Assembly: GCA_964034945.1 (NCBI GenBank)
Contig: OZ035963.1
Location: 41,563,090-41,627,089, forward strand
From: Chrysopilus asiliformis
Taxonomy: Eukaryota; Arthropoda; Insecta; Diptera; Rhagionidae
Length of the DNA: 64,000 bases
Direction of reading: 5' to 3'
Part shown: positions 23,017 to 33,552 of the stretch, one piece after another
Numbering within the stretch: the first letter of the stretch is position 1
How the letters are laid out: every line of letters begins with the position of its first letter
Position numbers and translations under genes: made by a program
Notes under the pieces: model-generated
What the model was told of the DNA's origin: nothing
The model's input: the letters and a program-made list of their open reading frames with translations, nothing else
The model's database searches: none

Positions 23017-23362
23017 CGTCTGTCTGTCTGTCTGTGGCGCGGATTGCAGGCGCACGGATTGAGCTAGAGATTTAAAATTTTGCGCAGATTCGTTCTTCGT
23101 AAAATGCGAGGCTAAGTTCGTTAATGGGCAAAAATTGACCATTAGGGGGGGTACCCCCCATACGAACGAAAACGATTTTTGCGAATATCTCAAAAACGGT
23201 GCATCTTCAAAATCAAAATCCGATTGGAACAAATTTTAAAAATTCTTATTGGAAAGTTTGACTTCATAGTGGAATTTTGATAAAACTGTTCGCCATTCAC
23301 TTAAATCACCATACGGGTTTTCAATAATTGCCAGATTGGCAATTATAGCTTTTGTTATGTTT
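22836..23362 (+). mobile_element. HINE (DINE-1-like) copy A
   Basis: About 527 bp. The 5' part has TTATACCCGTATGGTG, AAAGGGTATATTAAC and a GTCCGTCTGTCTG microsatellite; the 3' part has CACCATACGGGT, then a 10-bp-stem hairpin (ATAATTGCCA, 3-nt loop) and GTTATGTTT. This order of subterminal inverted repeat, GTCY repeat, second subterminal repeat and hairpin is the layout of DINE-1/HINE elements, non-autonomous relatives of Helentrons. It interrupts the endonuclease region of the non-LTR element on its right. Confidence 0.85.
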
Positions 23363-23758
23363 ATTATTCTCTAGTATCTTGTCCAATTCTACTAAGAAGT
23401 CGTCAGTCTTTTGGTTTGGAGATTTGTACAGAGTCGCAATTTTTAAAAGTGTATTTAGGATAAGTTTCGTTATTATCATATTGTAGTTTTTTGATATTAA
23501 AATTACTTCGTGCTTTATTTCGTTTTTTATGTAAATAGCAGAACCCCCTCTTCTACTTTCTGCTCTACAATTAAAGACAGCTTGGTAACCCTCAATGTTA
23601 TAGTAGGTAACTTCTTCTTCATACAGCCACGTCTCATTTAATATGATTATGTCAATCTCTTTATGTAATCTAATAAAAATCTCTAAATCGTCCAACTTAC
23701 TTCGTAGAATTCTGATGTTCAAAAATAAAATATTTAAATTATTAGGTTTCATTATCAA
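23363..23758 (-). pseudogene. Non-LTR retrotransposon ORF2, N-terminal endonuclease fragment
   Basis: An open frame encoding the start of an APE-type endonuclease: LNILFLNIRILRSKLDDL near the N-terminus, then IIILNETWL with the catalytic-type Glu, then RRGGSAIYIK. The style resembles CR1/L2/Jockey-type endonucleases rather than R1. The frame stops being homologous at the HINE border (23362), so GDFN, SDH and the whole RT are missing. It belongs with the zinc-knuckle ORF1 fragment immediately upstream on the same strand. Confidence 0.65.
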
Positions 23759-24021
23759 TTGATATTAGGTTGTAGTTTATTTTCTCCTCTATTCTTAATA
23801 GTTTACGAAGGTATTGTGGACACGACATGCTATCGCTACTGTGATTGCAGTCAAAGTTTTCGTTGGGGTAATATTTTTGGTAGTTAATGCAGTTTATACA
23901 TTTCGTGCATCTGGCATCACAGTCTTTGCTTTCATGTTCCTCGGAACACTTGCGGCAGCATTGAGTATTTATGCATTGCTTCGCATTATGCACAAAATGT
24001 TGGCAGTTGAATCATCTAAGC

Positions 24022-25259
24022 CAGTGGTTCCCAAACTCTTATGGTCCACGGACCCCTTTTCATAGTCAAAACTTGCCCACGGACCCCTTTTCTACATAAA
24101 AGCTACATAAATGCATAATAGAAAAATTACAAATTTAACTTTGATGTCTTGAATGGTAAATGGTGACGTAAAAATAAAATATAAATAACACATTTTGATG
24201 AAGAAGTATTTATTGAAATCATAACTTTTGTTTTAAAATACAAAAAAAAAATTACTTCGATGAACCTGATGGGATGTTATGAGTGTATTTATGTTCGGCT
24301 CAATGTTTGTGAGTAGCAACCGCAAATCCCCACAAGTACTAATTTCTAGTCGGTTTCTTTTTTTTTGTGATGAGGCTCATAGCGGCACTGAATCTACGTT
24401 CTACCAAATAGGAAGACGGAAAAGCAATCAACAGCTTCTGTTATTTATTTTAACTTCCATATTAACGCGTATTTTGTGTCAATTTGACACAATTTTCGAA
24501 TTCAAATCCACTTATTTCTTTGTTTTTTTTTTTATTAAATTGATCTGAGATTTTGGCGCAAGGTAAAAATCGTATATGAATTTTTAATTTTTCTAATTGG
24601 CTTTACAGTTAGGTGTCACATGGTTGCTGTACAAAAAATTCCCTTAATCTGTCGTTCATGTGTCAAATTGACACAATGGTAAAAACTTAAACATTACGCT
24701 GCGCCAACAAGATGTTTCATGCACATTTTTTATTTGAATTGAAATGGTATCAACAGGAATACAATTTGCCATTGTTTCCAAAAAAAAAATCTTATTCCAA
24801 TGTCCACAGTGTACGATGTGATAAATGTGTAAAATCTACTTGTCCATCTCACCGTTTCACAATCTGTGAAAAATGTGGAACCAACGTTCAATTTTCTTGA
24901 TTCCTTTTTTATGTAATTTTGTATGTTATCAATAAGAACAAATTATTTTTTTTGCTTTTCTCAATAAAAAAAATAATGATCAATCGAGAAAACTTAATTT
25001 TGTTACAATTAACACTAAAAATATGGGATTTTCTGGTATTGTGTCAATTTGACACATGAAATACTTTTAAGTAACTTTAAATGAGTTACGGATGAGGGTT
25101 AATAAAAATGTGTCACAATTTTTTTTATTTTATATTAAACCTTGCGCGGACCCCCTGACGTTGTTCAGGGACCCCCAAATCAATTTTAATTTTCCACGGA
25201 CCCCCTGAATGATCCCGGGGACCCCTGGGGGTCCGTAGGGACCACTTTGGGAACCACTG
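24022..25259. mobile_element. hAT-like DNA element with perfect 8-bp target duplication
   Basis: 1238 bp with terminal inverted repeats CAGTGGTTCCCAAA at both ends, flanked by identical 8-bp direct repeats ATCTAAGC (24014-24021 and 25260-25267). CAGTGGTT-type ends with 8-bp duplications are characteristic of hAT elements (Charlie/MER5-type ends). Tracts rich in 'acggacccc' lie just inside both ends. No hAT transposase was seen, so it is non-autonomous. Internally it carries several TGTGTCAA-TTGACACA palindromes and a Cys-rich frame annotated separately. Confidence 0.85.
24712..24900 (+). pseudogene. Cys-rich C-terminal fragment, possibly of a piggyBac transposase
   Basis: The last 62 codons include RCDKC, STCPSH and CEKC, a spacing of Cys/His pairs reminiscent of the C-terminal cysteine-rich domain of piggyBac transposases. 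It lies inside the hAT-like element and is bordered by the palindrome TGTGTCAATTGACACA-type repeats. A nested piggyBac insertion is possible, but matching TTAA-flanked ends were not found. Confidence 0.35.
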
Positions 25260-25890
25260 ATCTAAGCACTCCAATGGGCCTTTCCACACGTGTATTCTTG
25301 CAACTGCGGATCGGGTTCTGATTGGTCAGTGACTAGTGGAGGGGGTTCTGCAAGTGATGAACATTTAAGCGAAGTTCAAGAACGACCAAAAGATCTGCAT
25401 GCACTAACACAAGTAAACAGCAATAAAATTTTCCCATGGGTGAAATTATGATTTCTCATACTACGATCCTTCTTTACTCACGTTTAAACCACAATGCCAA
25501 TATTCGCACTCACACATATAAAACTGACACAACTGGTAACAACAACGTGTGGATTCGAACTGGTTGCCGTTATGTGTTGTCGTTACATCTGTGTGTGGAA
25601 ATGCCCAATGTCCTCCTTTACAAAGTGGGTTCTCCAGCCAATATTGACGTAGGAATTTACGATTTTTTTAAATGAGTTTCCATTTGATTCGTAGTAAATT
25701 GTCCATTTGTTTGTTTTGGTGTTTTGTTTGGAGTGAACAATTTTGAAAAAGTCGTTTTCATCAAAATTATGGTTTAACGCTCGTAGCTCTTTATTAAATT
25801 CTTCGTCATTATATTTCTTGTTTAAGTTTGAAATGAAAATTTTTGGTGCGCGCAATTTAGTTCTCCATGTGGAATACCGCGCTTTAAAGC

Positions 25891-26272
25891 TAGAACCTGA
25901 ATCGTACGTCAATGCGTCCGTCATACGTGCGTCCGTCTGACAGTTCGATGCGGTGACAGTTGGGTACGACAACGCATCTGGAGTTAATTCATTGTTTTGC
26001 ACTTCTTCTATTAGTTTATCGTCGAAACAATTACTTTCAATTTGTTCCATACTTAAATTGCTTAAATCGTAAACAAAATTTTTTGCGAAATGACATTTCC
26101 GTACGTTGCCGCATGTGAAAGTAGAAATTCGACCTACTCTATGCGGCTGCTGCATCGGAAAACGTATTATTAGGGGAGTACTCATAGCAACCCGTTGATT
26201 TTACTTTAACCGCATCGAACTGTCAACCGGACGCACGCATGACGGACGCATCGACGTACGATTCAGGTTCTA
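25891..26272. mobile_element. Inverted-repeat element with 64-bp arms
   Basis: Arms 25891-25954 and 26209-26272 are near-identical inverted copies (tagaacctgaatcgtacg at the outer edge, cagttcgatgcggt at the inner edge), separated by 254 bp. They are rich in CpG and 'gcgtccgtc'. The minus-strand frame of the neighbouring ORF1 runs into the left arm, so its apparent extension to 26185 is probably not retrotransposon sequence. No clear target duplication was seen. Confidence 0.6.
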
Positions 26273-26463
26273 CCTTAACACCAACTTTGGAATTACTGCC
26301 ATATGGTAATTCACACGGAAGTACTTGTTTTTCCTGTCGCTGTTGCTGCTGTATATTCGCATTCGGCCTTAAAAATTAATGCTGGTATCGCAACTGTGCG
26401 TTTTGATTGGTTTTTTTTTTTGGGTTGCCTATATGTAAGTGAGTACTTCTTGGTCAAATTTTG

Positions 26464-26469
26464 TCAGTC
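26464..26469 (+). promoter_or_regulatory. Ubqn: Possible Inr (TCAGTC) of the ubiquilin gene
   Basis: TCAGTC matches the arthropod initiator consensus TCAGTY and lies 59-64 bp before the ubiquilin ATG, giving a short plausible 5' UTR (26466-26527). The motif is short and could occur by chance. No TATA box at -30 is obvious. Confidence 0.3.
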
Positions 26470-26527
26470 ATTTTGGTTTGTACTTTCGAAATTGGTTTGA
26501 GTCGACGACACGGAAGAATTTACGGAA

Positions 26528-26629
26528 ATGGCGGAGGGTCAAGACGAATCCAAGAAAATTAATTTGACGGTGAAGACACCAAAGGAAAAACGCACAGTCG
26601 AGGTCGATGAGGATGCTGAAATTAAGGAT
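26528..26629 (+). CDS. Ubqn: Ubiquilin coding exon 1 (start of the ubiquitin-like domain)
   Basis: 34 codons from ATG, ending GAA-ATT-AAG-GAT followed by the donor GTAAGT. The peptide begins MAEGQDESKKINLTVKTPKE and ends VEVDEDAEIKD. Ubiquilins of flies begin in the same way: a short acidic leader, then the first beta-hairpin of a UBL domain. The missing remainder of the UBL (FKAIVAENF...) is found in frame (phase 0) in exon 2, 24.8 kb downstream. Ubiquilins shuttle ubiquitylated clients to the proteasome through UBL (proteasome) and UBA (ubiquitin) domains. The exon is short and easy to miss in automatic annotation. The start is supported by family N-termini and by an in-frame acidic leader of normal length. 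Confidence 0.9.
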
Positions 26630-27239
26630 GTAAGTAGTCCTTTCTTTCTGTGAATACTTGCCGAGACAGGTCGAACTGTTTATCCAGTATTTCATTAAAT
26701 TTGTCAAGATTGCTTTTGAAGTCGATTATTCTAGAAATTAGTGACGTAAAATCTAATATCAAATCGTTCAGCTAAAAAATTTATTGTCCGTGAGTAAATA
26801 TTTGATGTGAAATGCTAAAATCCACTTCTTGGACAGTGATCGAAAGGTTCAATTTTGTTTTTTTTTTGTTCAGAGACGATTTGAAAAAAAAAATGCTTTG
26901 CAGTTTTTTTTCCCAGAGTATTTCCAAAAGTGCTAAATTTTTTTATGTTAAAGTATTTTTGCAGATTGTTCTATTTTTTCTGGAACAGTCGCTCCTTACG
27001 CAACCGTAAATATTGGCCAATGAATCACACGTTCTTATCAATAATAATTTTTTTAAACAATTCGATACAATTTCTAACCTTAACTACTCGGCCGGAAAAA
27101 TTGCTCTTCTGGATCTCATTCGGTGATATATTGGTCGAGTAGCTCTCCACTTTACTGAGAATCTTCAAAAAACTGAAAACATCTTTAGCAGACAACTGTA
27201 ATAAAGAAATCGCTAAACAAAGCCAAACAATTTGATCTG

Positions 27240-27359
27240 TAAGAGCCTGTTTACACACAGATTGGGCATGAACATGGGACTGAACGATACTGTCAAAATG
27301 TAGGCAAGACGAGGAAGTGGGGGACGTTCATGCCCAATCTGTGTGTAAACAGGCTCTTA
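27240..27359. mobile_element. Short foldback element with GTTTACAC ends
   Basis: A 120-bp near-palindrome. 34-bp identical outer arms (taagagcctgtttacacaca inward to gggcatgaac) flank about 50 bp that include gtcaaaatgtaggcaagacg. The same outer core (tgtttacacacagattgggc) recurs at 38736 and 39234. Confidence 0.8.
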
Positions 27360-27528
27360 GTGGCTGTTTACACACGGTTGATCCAGGCGCCTGGCCATGA
27401 ACGAAACTGTCAAAATACGGGCAAGACGAGGAAGTGGGGGTGTCCCCCACTTCCTCGTCTTGCCTGTATTTTGACAGTTTTGTTCATGGCCAGGCGCCTG
27501 GATCAACCGTGTGTAAACAGCCACTAAG
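27356..27528. mobile_element. Near-perfect 173-bp palindrome (foldback element)
   Basis: Arms of about 83 bp (cttagtggctgtttacacac at the outer edge) meet at gtggggg-tgt-cccccac with only a few mismatches. It abuts and slightly overlaps the previous foldback and shares with it the inner stretch gcaagacgaggaagtggggg. The RNA would form one long hairpin. Confidence 0.85.
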
Positions 27529-27631
27529 ACTTCAAGATAATATAGAACGAAATAACATTTATACATTTGAATATTTTTTGCGTTCCATTTGCATTTTAAA
27601 GGTTACAAAAATTGGGCGACGCGGACTAAAG

Positions 27632-28100
27632 CAGGGTTTATACACAGCGAGTAAAGAGAGGCAAGTAGTTTGCTTCGTTTACACGATGCGAGTAAATCGT
27701 TGCAAGTAGAATGACAGCCGAAGGAAAACATAACCTAAAATTTTCTGAGAAAAAATATCACGACTCTTTTTTGTGGAAAAATTTGCGAATTTCGACCTGA
27801 AACTGTTTGTTGCCGACGAGTTTTTTATATCCGTGTCGTTTTTTCCTTAAAATGTTACGACGTTTTCTGGCAAAGCAGCAAATATAAAATGAACCGAAAC
27901 ACACACACATAAAACCACCTCTTGTCTACACGGTTCCATGTTGTTGTATTGGTTTTTACTTGCTAGAAAAATAGAATGGCTTTCTATTATTTTTGAGAGA
28001 GCAGCGAGTATTCTCACACATATGCGAGCGTCGCACACTAGCTCATATTGCGTGTATTTACGTCTACTTGCAGCGAGTTACTCGCTTCGTCTAAACCCTG
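27632..28100. mobile_element. TIR element with CAGGGTTTA ends
   Basis: 469 bp with 23-bp imperfect inverted ends (CAGGGTTTATACACAGCGAG / CAGGGTTTAGACGAAGCGAG, three mismatches). Subterminal copies of 'gcgagtaa' and 'ttgcaagtag' lie inside. No coding sequence or clear target duplication was found. It is a MITE-like non-autonomous DNA element of unknown superfamily. Confidence 0.65.
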
Positions 28101-28149
28101 CTTAAGCTAGGCTATGTAACTATAGCTAGCCTCGCTCACATAGCTTAGT

Positions 28150-29365
28150 TGAAGTGTGCGACGGGGGTAATGGCTGTCCGGGCTAGCCCGCAGAGTTCTG
28201 TTTCAAATTTGCCGGTTACAAGGATTACCAAGTCGTCTGCATAACAGACGACTCGGAATCCCTGTCTGTCCAGATCAAGTAAGTGGTTATTCATCACCTA
28301 CACCCAAAGTAAGGGTGAGAGTATTCCTCCTTGAGGAGTCCCCCTGTGAACTATTCCCTCTCTAGTTTGATCCCCCAGAGATGCGAAGATTCTGCAATTT
28401 TCAAGCATATGCGCGATCCACATTCTAGTTCCAGTATCAACACTGCTTGCGCCAAGAACCTCTATTATTTTGCCTATAAGGATATTATTGAAAGCCCCTT
28501 CTACATCGATAAAGACAACCAGGGTTGATTCCTTAAAAAGGAAGCCCTTCTCTATTCTATCTATGACCTCATGTAGATCTGTCTCCACGGATCGGACCTT
28601 GATGTATGCATGCTGGTTGTTTGATAACAACCCGGCTGACAGGGTTTCCCTTAATTCCCAATCGCAAATTCTTTCCAGGGTTTTGAGCATGAAGGAAGTT
28701 AGACTTATTGGTCTCCAGGCCTTCGCTGACGCATGCTCCACCCGGTCGACTTTCGGTATGAAAACCACTCGAACTTCTTGCCAAAGTCGAGGTGTATAGC
28801 ACCAGCTCAAACATGCCTTGAATAACTTGACTATCCTTTCACAGATGTGATCCATGGCGTGCTGGAGGATAGCTGGGTATAAGCCATCCCTCCCCGGTGA
28901 TTTGTATGGTCGAAATGAGTACCGCCCATTTGACTTTACTCGCTGTTATGAAAGCTGCTGAGTTGGTTGAACCCGGTTGAACCCGAGCTACAAAAACCCC
29001 AGCCCAGTCTAGCTCCGCAAAACATTGAGGGAAGTGCTCTTCCATCAGGATCTTTAAAGACTCCCCACATGATCCAGCCCTGCTTCGATTGCTTGCAACA
29101 ATGAGTTCTGGTTGTGTATGGGTTTTCGATAGGAATTTCTTTAGTCTTGCAGTCTCCCCGATGCTGTTAACGATATCGCAGAATAAACGCTAAGAGTTCC
29201 TCTTAGCTCTGCGTATCATTGCCTTATACTCCCGAAAAGCGGATTGGTATGTATCCCAGTCCTGCTCACGGTTGTGATTTTTGGCTTTATTGTACAGTTT
29301 CCTGACCGTTCTTCGCTTCTCCACGATCTCCCCAGTCAACCAGCGGGTATTTAACGAATCTTACA
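28150..29365 (-). pseudogene. Degenerate non-LTR reverse transcriptase (LOA/R1-like style)
   Basis: Minus-strand RT remnant. 28855-28298 encodes a continuous stretch with VRVVFIPKVDR, AWRPISLTSFMLKTLERI, a VVFIDVEGAFN block and TPQGGILSPLLW. A TAG follows, then the catalytic YADD at 28243-28232 and a GKF block, both in the same frame. Upstream (29045-28860) the PYKSPG-DG region is reachable only by frameshift, and further upstream (29365-29046) several stops occur. The RISLTSF/KTLERI wording resembles LOA/Outcast-type elements. Endonuclease, RNase H and termini are missing. Confidence 0.75.
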
Positions 29366-30103
29366 TGCCGATAGGGGTTCTGGAAAAGTGATAATAATTG
29401 TTTTTATCGATAAAAAAAACGGAAACTATAAGTTAAGACAGAAAACTAAAATCAGGAATAAAACCATTTGTTGTCATAGACAACATGTGAAGTTTGTGAA
29501 AAACAAACTCCATTCTACATCTCTGCTGCCCAAATCCTCCTACAAGAATAGTCTGATCGCCGTGTTAAAAATCCTTCCATATTCGACAAAGACTAACTAG
29601 CAATCAAAAGCGGAATCAGAATAACCATCGACGAAATAAAAAAAAAACATTCAAATGCCCCTTTTTACAATTTTATATTTATTTTTAAATTTCCTCAAAA
29701 AAAAATAGTGTATGCGAGCTTCCAAGAAAACAAAATAAATTAACTCACAACGAAAATTGAATAAAATTCGTCGTACATCGGCACAATATTTAAACTGATC
29801 AAATTGAATCAATCAAAACAAGAATTTCCTGTGGCAAGACCTTTTTTTCAACTTAAGATCGGTTGCATATCTTTAGGCGTTAATTTATTTTGCACCGAGC
29901 TTTCCTTTAATTTGATCTTAAATTTTCTTATCACTATCCTTTCTTTTGATTTCTTTTTGACGTGGATACGTCTTGGATTTTGGTTATGGGGGTACAAATT
30001 AGAAAATCGGCTTGCTGCCATGATAACAAATTTGCAATCGATGAAACTCGATAGTTTGTGGTTACATCCGAACAGAAACTGTGTTATAAGATCCGGCTTA
30101 CAT
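29366..30103. other. Intronic sequence without recognised features
   Basis: AT-rich DNA between the RT remnant and the next inverted repeat. Only short chance frames; no terminal repeats recognised. Confidence 0.5.
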
Positions 30104-30472
30104 CACAAATAATATACAGATGAACAGAGCTCAAAGAAAACCATGTTATATGAAACCAAATCAGCCGACAGAAGATCAGCCGACAAAAGCTTTTGACTTA
30201 AATTTTGAGCGAGAGTGGAGAGATAGTTTCTCGTCAAATCGTATGCCGAACACACACACAAGTGAATGTAATAAATGTGTTAAATTTTTGGTATGATTGG
30301 CGGGGCAGTGGGGTTGTATAAAACAAGTTTACAAAAGCTTGAAATCATCTCAAAAGAACCGAAGACAAGGCTCTCCCAGAGGAAAAAGTTTTTCGGCTTT
30401 TAAAAGCTCGCTTGATTTGGTTTCATATAACATGGTTTTCTTTGAGCTCTGTTCATCTGTATATTATTTGTG
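30104..30472. mobile_element. Element with 59-bp identical inverted repeats
   Basis: Arms 30104-30162 and 30414-30472 are identical inverted copies (cacaaataatatacagatga at the outer edge) around a 251-bp core. No coding potential. The perfect identity of the arms points to a recent insertion or to gene-conversion-like maintenance. A target duplication was not clear. Confidence 0.75.
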
Positions 30473-31013
30473 CCTACATTAAAGCATTGTTTAAGGTATT
30501 TTGTTATGTTAAACTATGTTCAATTATCTTTTTAAGAATCAAAATCTAAATTTTCACTGCCGCTGTAATGCTGTGTTTGCTGCTTGTAGTACAGATTTCA
30601 CATTTATACCCTTTTTATGCTTCTCCTTTATGTGTATTGAATCTGATGTATTGAAAGCCATGTTATTTCGTTCGTTTCGCTCTTAACGGCAAAATCGTTT
30701 GCTGTGGTTTCCGACTCTCGTTCTTGGGAACGAAAATGATTTCTATTTAAGTTTTCGCTTCTTGTTCAAAGCGGTTTGTGGGTCTCGCATAAAAATGAAT
30801 GAAAGCCTCGAGCGATGGCTTTTTGGTATGATGCACACACACATGTAAGTATGCATTTTACTAGTGAGAGAACGATATTTCGCTCCCAACATTATAGTTG
30901 TGTTCAGGGTTGTGAGATTTTTGATCTTCGAAATCGTAGTAAATCGGCCGAAAATTAGTAGTAAAATCGATGAAATAGTAGTAAATTTATGTAAAACCTT
31001 CATTATATATATA
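30473..31013. other. Intronic sequence without recognised features
   Basis: AT-rich sequence with short CA/TA tracts; nothing recognised. Confidence 0.5.
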
Positions 31014-31194
31014 CAGGGGAATCTCGAAAAGATGAACACTAAAAAAACACGGCCGTGTCATCTTTTCGAGATCGTTCATCTTTTTGGTAGGAGTTTTGAC
31101 TGAAAGAGGACACATGTATGTTACATAAACGTCATTCTAAAAGAAATCAAAGACAGCAAAAAATTAAAAACAACAAAAGCGTTATGTAAGAACC

Positions 31195-31315
31195 AAGAGG
31201 AACTCTTAGCGTTTATTCTGCGATATCGTTAACAGCATCGGGGAGACTGCAAGACTAAAGAAATTCCTATCGAAAACCCATACACAACCAGAACTCATTG
31301 TTGCAAGCAATCGAA
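31195..31315 (+). pseudogene. Second, inverted copy of an RT-remnant segment
   Basis: Matches the reverse complement of about 29087-29207 almost base for base (gcgtttattctgcgatatcg, gggagactgcaagactaaag). It carries the same stop codons, so it descends from the same broken retrotransposon lineage or is a local inverted duplication. Confidence 0.75.
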
Positions 31316-31354
31316 TTCAGTTGTAATGTACATAATATATTTCTTTAGAAATTA

Positions 31355-33552
31355 CTAGCAGACCCTACGTTGGCAGCTAAAAGTTTTTTGCATAAATTTT
31401 AGAATGCCAAAAAACCATAAATAACTTAAAAAGTTTTGGGAAAAAATGTTATCCTTACAGGACCTTTCGTGTCGAATTTTGCAAATCTAATACCGGATTC
31501 GTGATCAGCGACCTCAAAAACCCCCTTATGCCGATTTTTCCGGGGAAAAACGGGAAAAAGGATATTTGCGTTACCTTACAGGACCTTCTGTTCCGAATTT
31601 TGAAATTCCAACACCAGATTCGTAATTAGTGACCCCAAATACCCTATAATGCCAATTTTCCGGGGAAAAATAGGAAAAAGGAAATTTGCGTTATCTTTCC
31701 AGGACTTTCCGTTTAGAATTTTCAAATTCCAACAGCCAGCGCGTGATCAGCGACCACGGAAACCCTCTTATGCCGATTTTTCGGGGGAAAAACGGGAAAA
31801 AGGATATTTGCGTTATCCTTGCAGGACCTTCCGTTTCGAATTTTGAAATTCCAACTCCAGATTCGTAATCAGTGACCCCAAAAACCCCATAATACCAATT
31901 TCTCCGGAGAAAATTGGAAAAAGGACATTTGCGTTATCCTTACAGGACTTTACGGTTAGAATTTTGGAATTCCAACACCGTATTCGTGATCAGCGACCCC
32001 AAAAATCCCATAATGACAATTTTTCCGGGGGAAAATGGGAAAAGGATATTCGCGTTATCCTTACAGGACCTTTCGTTTCGAGTTTTGAAATTCCAACACC
32101 AGATTCGTGATCAGCGCCCCAAAAAACCCCCCTATACCGATTTTTCCGAGGAAAAACGGGAAAAGGGATATTTATCCTTACAGGACTTTTCGTTTCGAAT
32201 TTTCAAAATATAATACCGGATTCGTGATCAGCGACCCCAAAAACCCTATAATGCAAATTTTTCCGGGGCAAAATGGAAAAAAGGATATTTATGTTATCCT
32301 TTCAGGACTTTCCGTTTCGAATTTTGAAAATCGAATACCGGATTCGTGATCAGCGCCCCAAAAACCCCCTTATACCGATTTTTCCGAGGAAAAACGGGAA
32401 AAAGGATATTTATCCTTACAGGACTTTTCGTTTCGAATTTTGAAAATCTAATACCGGATTCGTGATCAGCGACCCCAAAAACCCTATAATGCAAATTTTT
32501 CCGGGGAAAAATGGGAAAAATGATATTTTCGTTATCCTTACAGGACAATCCGTTTCGAATTTTGAAAATCTAATACCGAATTCGTGATCTGCGACCCCAA
32601 AAACCACATAATGCCAATTTTTCCGGGGAAAAATGGGAAAAAGGATAATTTCATTATCCTTAAAGGACCTTCGGTTTCGAATTTTGAAAATCTAATACCG
32701 GATTCGTGATCAGCGACCCCAAAAACCCAATAATGCAAATTTTTCCGGGAAAAAATGGGAAAAAGGATATTTTCATTATCCTTACAGGACCTTCGGTTTC
32801 GAATTTTGAAAATCTAATACCGGATTCGTGATCAGCGACCCAAAAACCCTATAATGCAAATTTTTCCGGGGAAAAATGGGAAAAAGGATATTTTCGTCAT
32901 CCTTACAGGATCTTCCGTTTCGAATTTTGAAAATCTAATACCGGATTCGTGATCAGCGACCCCAAAAACCCCATAGTGCCAATTTTTCCGGGGAAAAATG
33001 GGAAAAAGGATATTTTCATTATCCTTACAGGACCTTCGGTTTCGAATTTTGAAAATCTAATACCGGATTCGTGATCAGCGACCCCAAAAACCCTATAATG
33101 CAAATTTTTCCGGGAAAAAATGGGAAAAAGGATATTTTCATTATCCTTACAGGACCTTCCGTTTCGAATTTTGAAAATCTAATACCGGATTCGTGATCAG
33201 CGAGCCCAAAAACCCTATAATGCAAATTTTTCCGGGGAGAAATGGGAAAAAGGATATTTTTATTATCCTTACAGGACCTTCCGTTTCGAGTTTTGAAAAT
33301 CTAATACCGGATTCGTGATCAGCGACCCCAAAAACCCTATAATGCAAATTTTTCCGGGGAAAAATGGGAAAAAGGATATTTTCATTATCCTTACAGGACC
33401 TTCCGTTTCAAATTTTGAAAATCTACATAGCTAAAAACCTGCTCCTGGCGACACAGATCATTTTGCAAAAAACCGCGTAAAAATCGGTCCAGTAGTTTTT
33501 GAGTTTTGTAATCTCAAACAAACAGACAAACATCCATTTTTATATATATAGA
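31355..33552 (-). mobile_element. Helitron (minus strand) carrying a 121-bp satellite
   Basis: On the minus strand it starts A|TCTATATATATAAAAATGG and ends near GGGTCTGCTAG|T. These are the TC start, CTAG end and A/T target of Helitrons. Just inside the 5' end lies 'cagacaaacatcc' and 'gtccagtagtttttgag' sequence also seen at 53700-53760. No Rep/helicase is present, so it is non-autonomous. It sits inside the pogo-like element. Confidence 0.65.
31490..33425 (+). repeat. About 121-bp tandem repeat, roughly 16 units
   Basis: The phrase cgtgatcagcgaccccaaaa recurs at about 31501, 31741, 31986, 32222, 32460, 32705, 32947, 33191 and 33313, with intervening related copies, giving a mean period of about 121 bp. 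Units contain tttttccggggaaaaatggg and ttatccttacaggacctt. Units on the right are more alike than those on the left. Single or few diverged units occur at 36720-37120 (inverted), 37930-38020, 48290-48420, 53395 and 63000. The repeated 66-residue frames it produces are not genes. Confidence 0.9.

Larger units (their letters stand above)
23742..25890 (-). pseudogene. Non-LTR retrotransposon ORF1, split by a hAT-like insertion
   Basis: Two parts on the minus strand. Part one (25890-25583) encodes APKIFISNLNKKYNDEEF and ends GHFHTQM before a stop; this is the style of the PRE_C2HC/RRM-like domain of ORF1 proteins. Part two (about 25310-25268 joined to 24013-23742) encodes zinc-knuckle sequence (HNAKQCINTQCCRKC, then further Cys pairs). 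The transposon at 24022-25259 plus one copy of its 8-bp duplication separates the halves. Across the join the frame is continuous, but a TGA stands where the first knuckle cysteine is expected. The 25311-25582 stretch between the parts was not resolved. Confidence 0.55.

Noticed and set aside
25891..26185. N-terminal extension of the retrotransposon ORF1 frame
   Set aside because: The inverted-repeat arms show this part belongs to another element; the frame is fortuitous.
32294..33347. Series of 60-85-codon minus-strand frames
   Set aside because: The same frame repeated once per satellite unit; no start context, no family.
31490..33425. Regular repeats considered as a CRISPR-like array
   Set aside because: The whole 121-bp unit is conserved with no unique spacers; it is a satellite in a eukaryotic genome.
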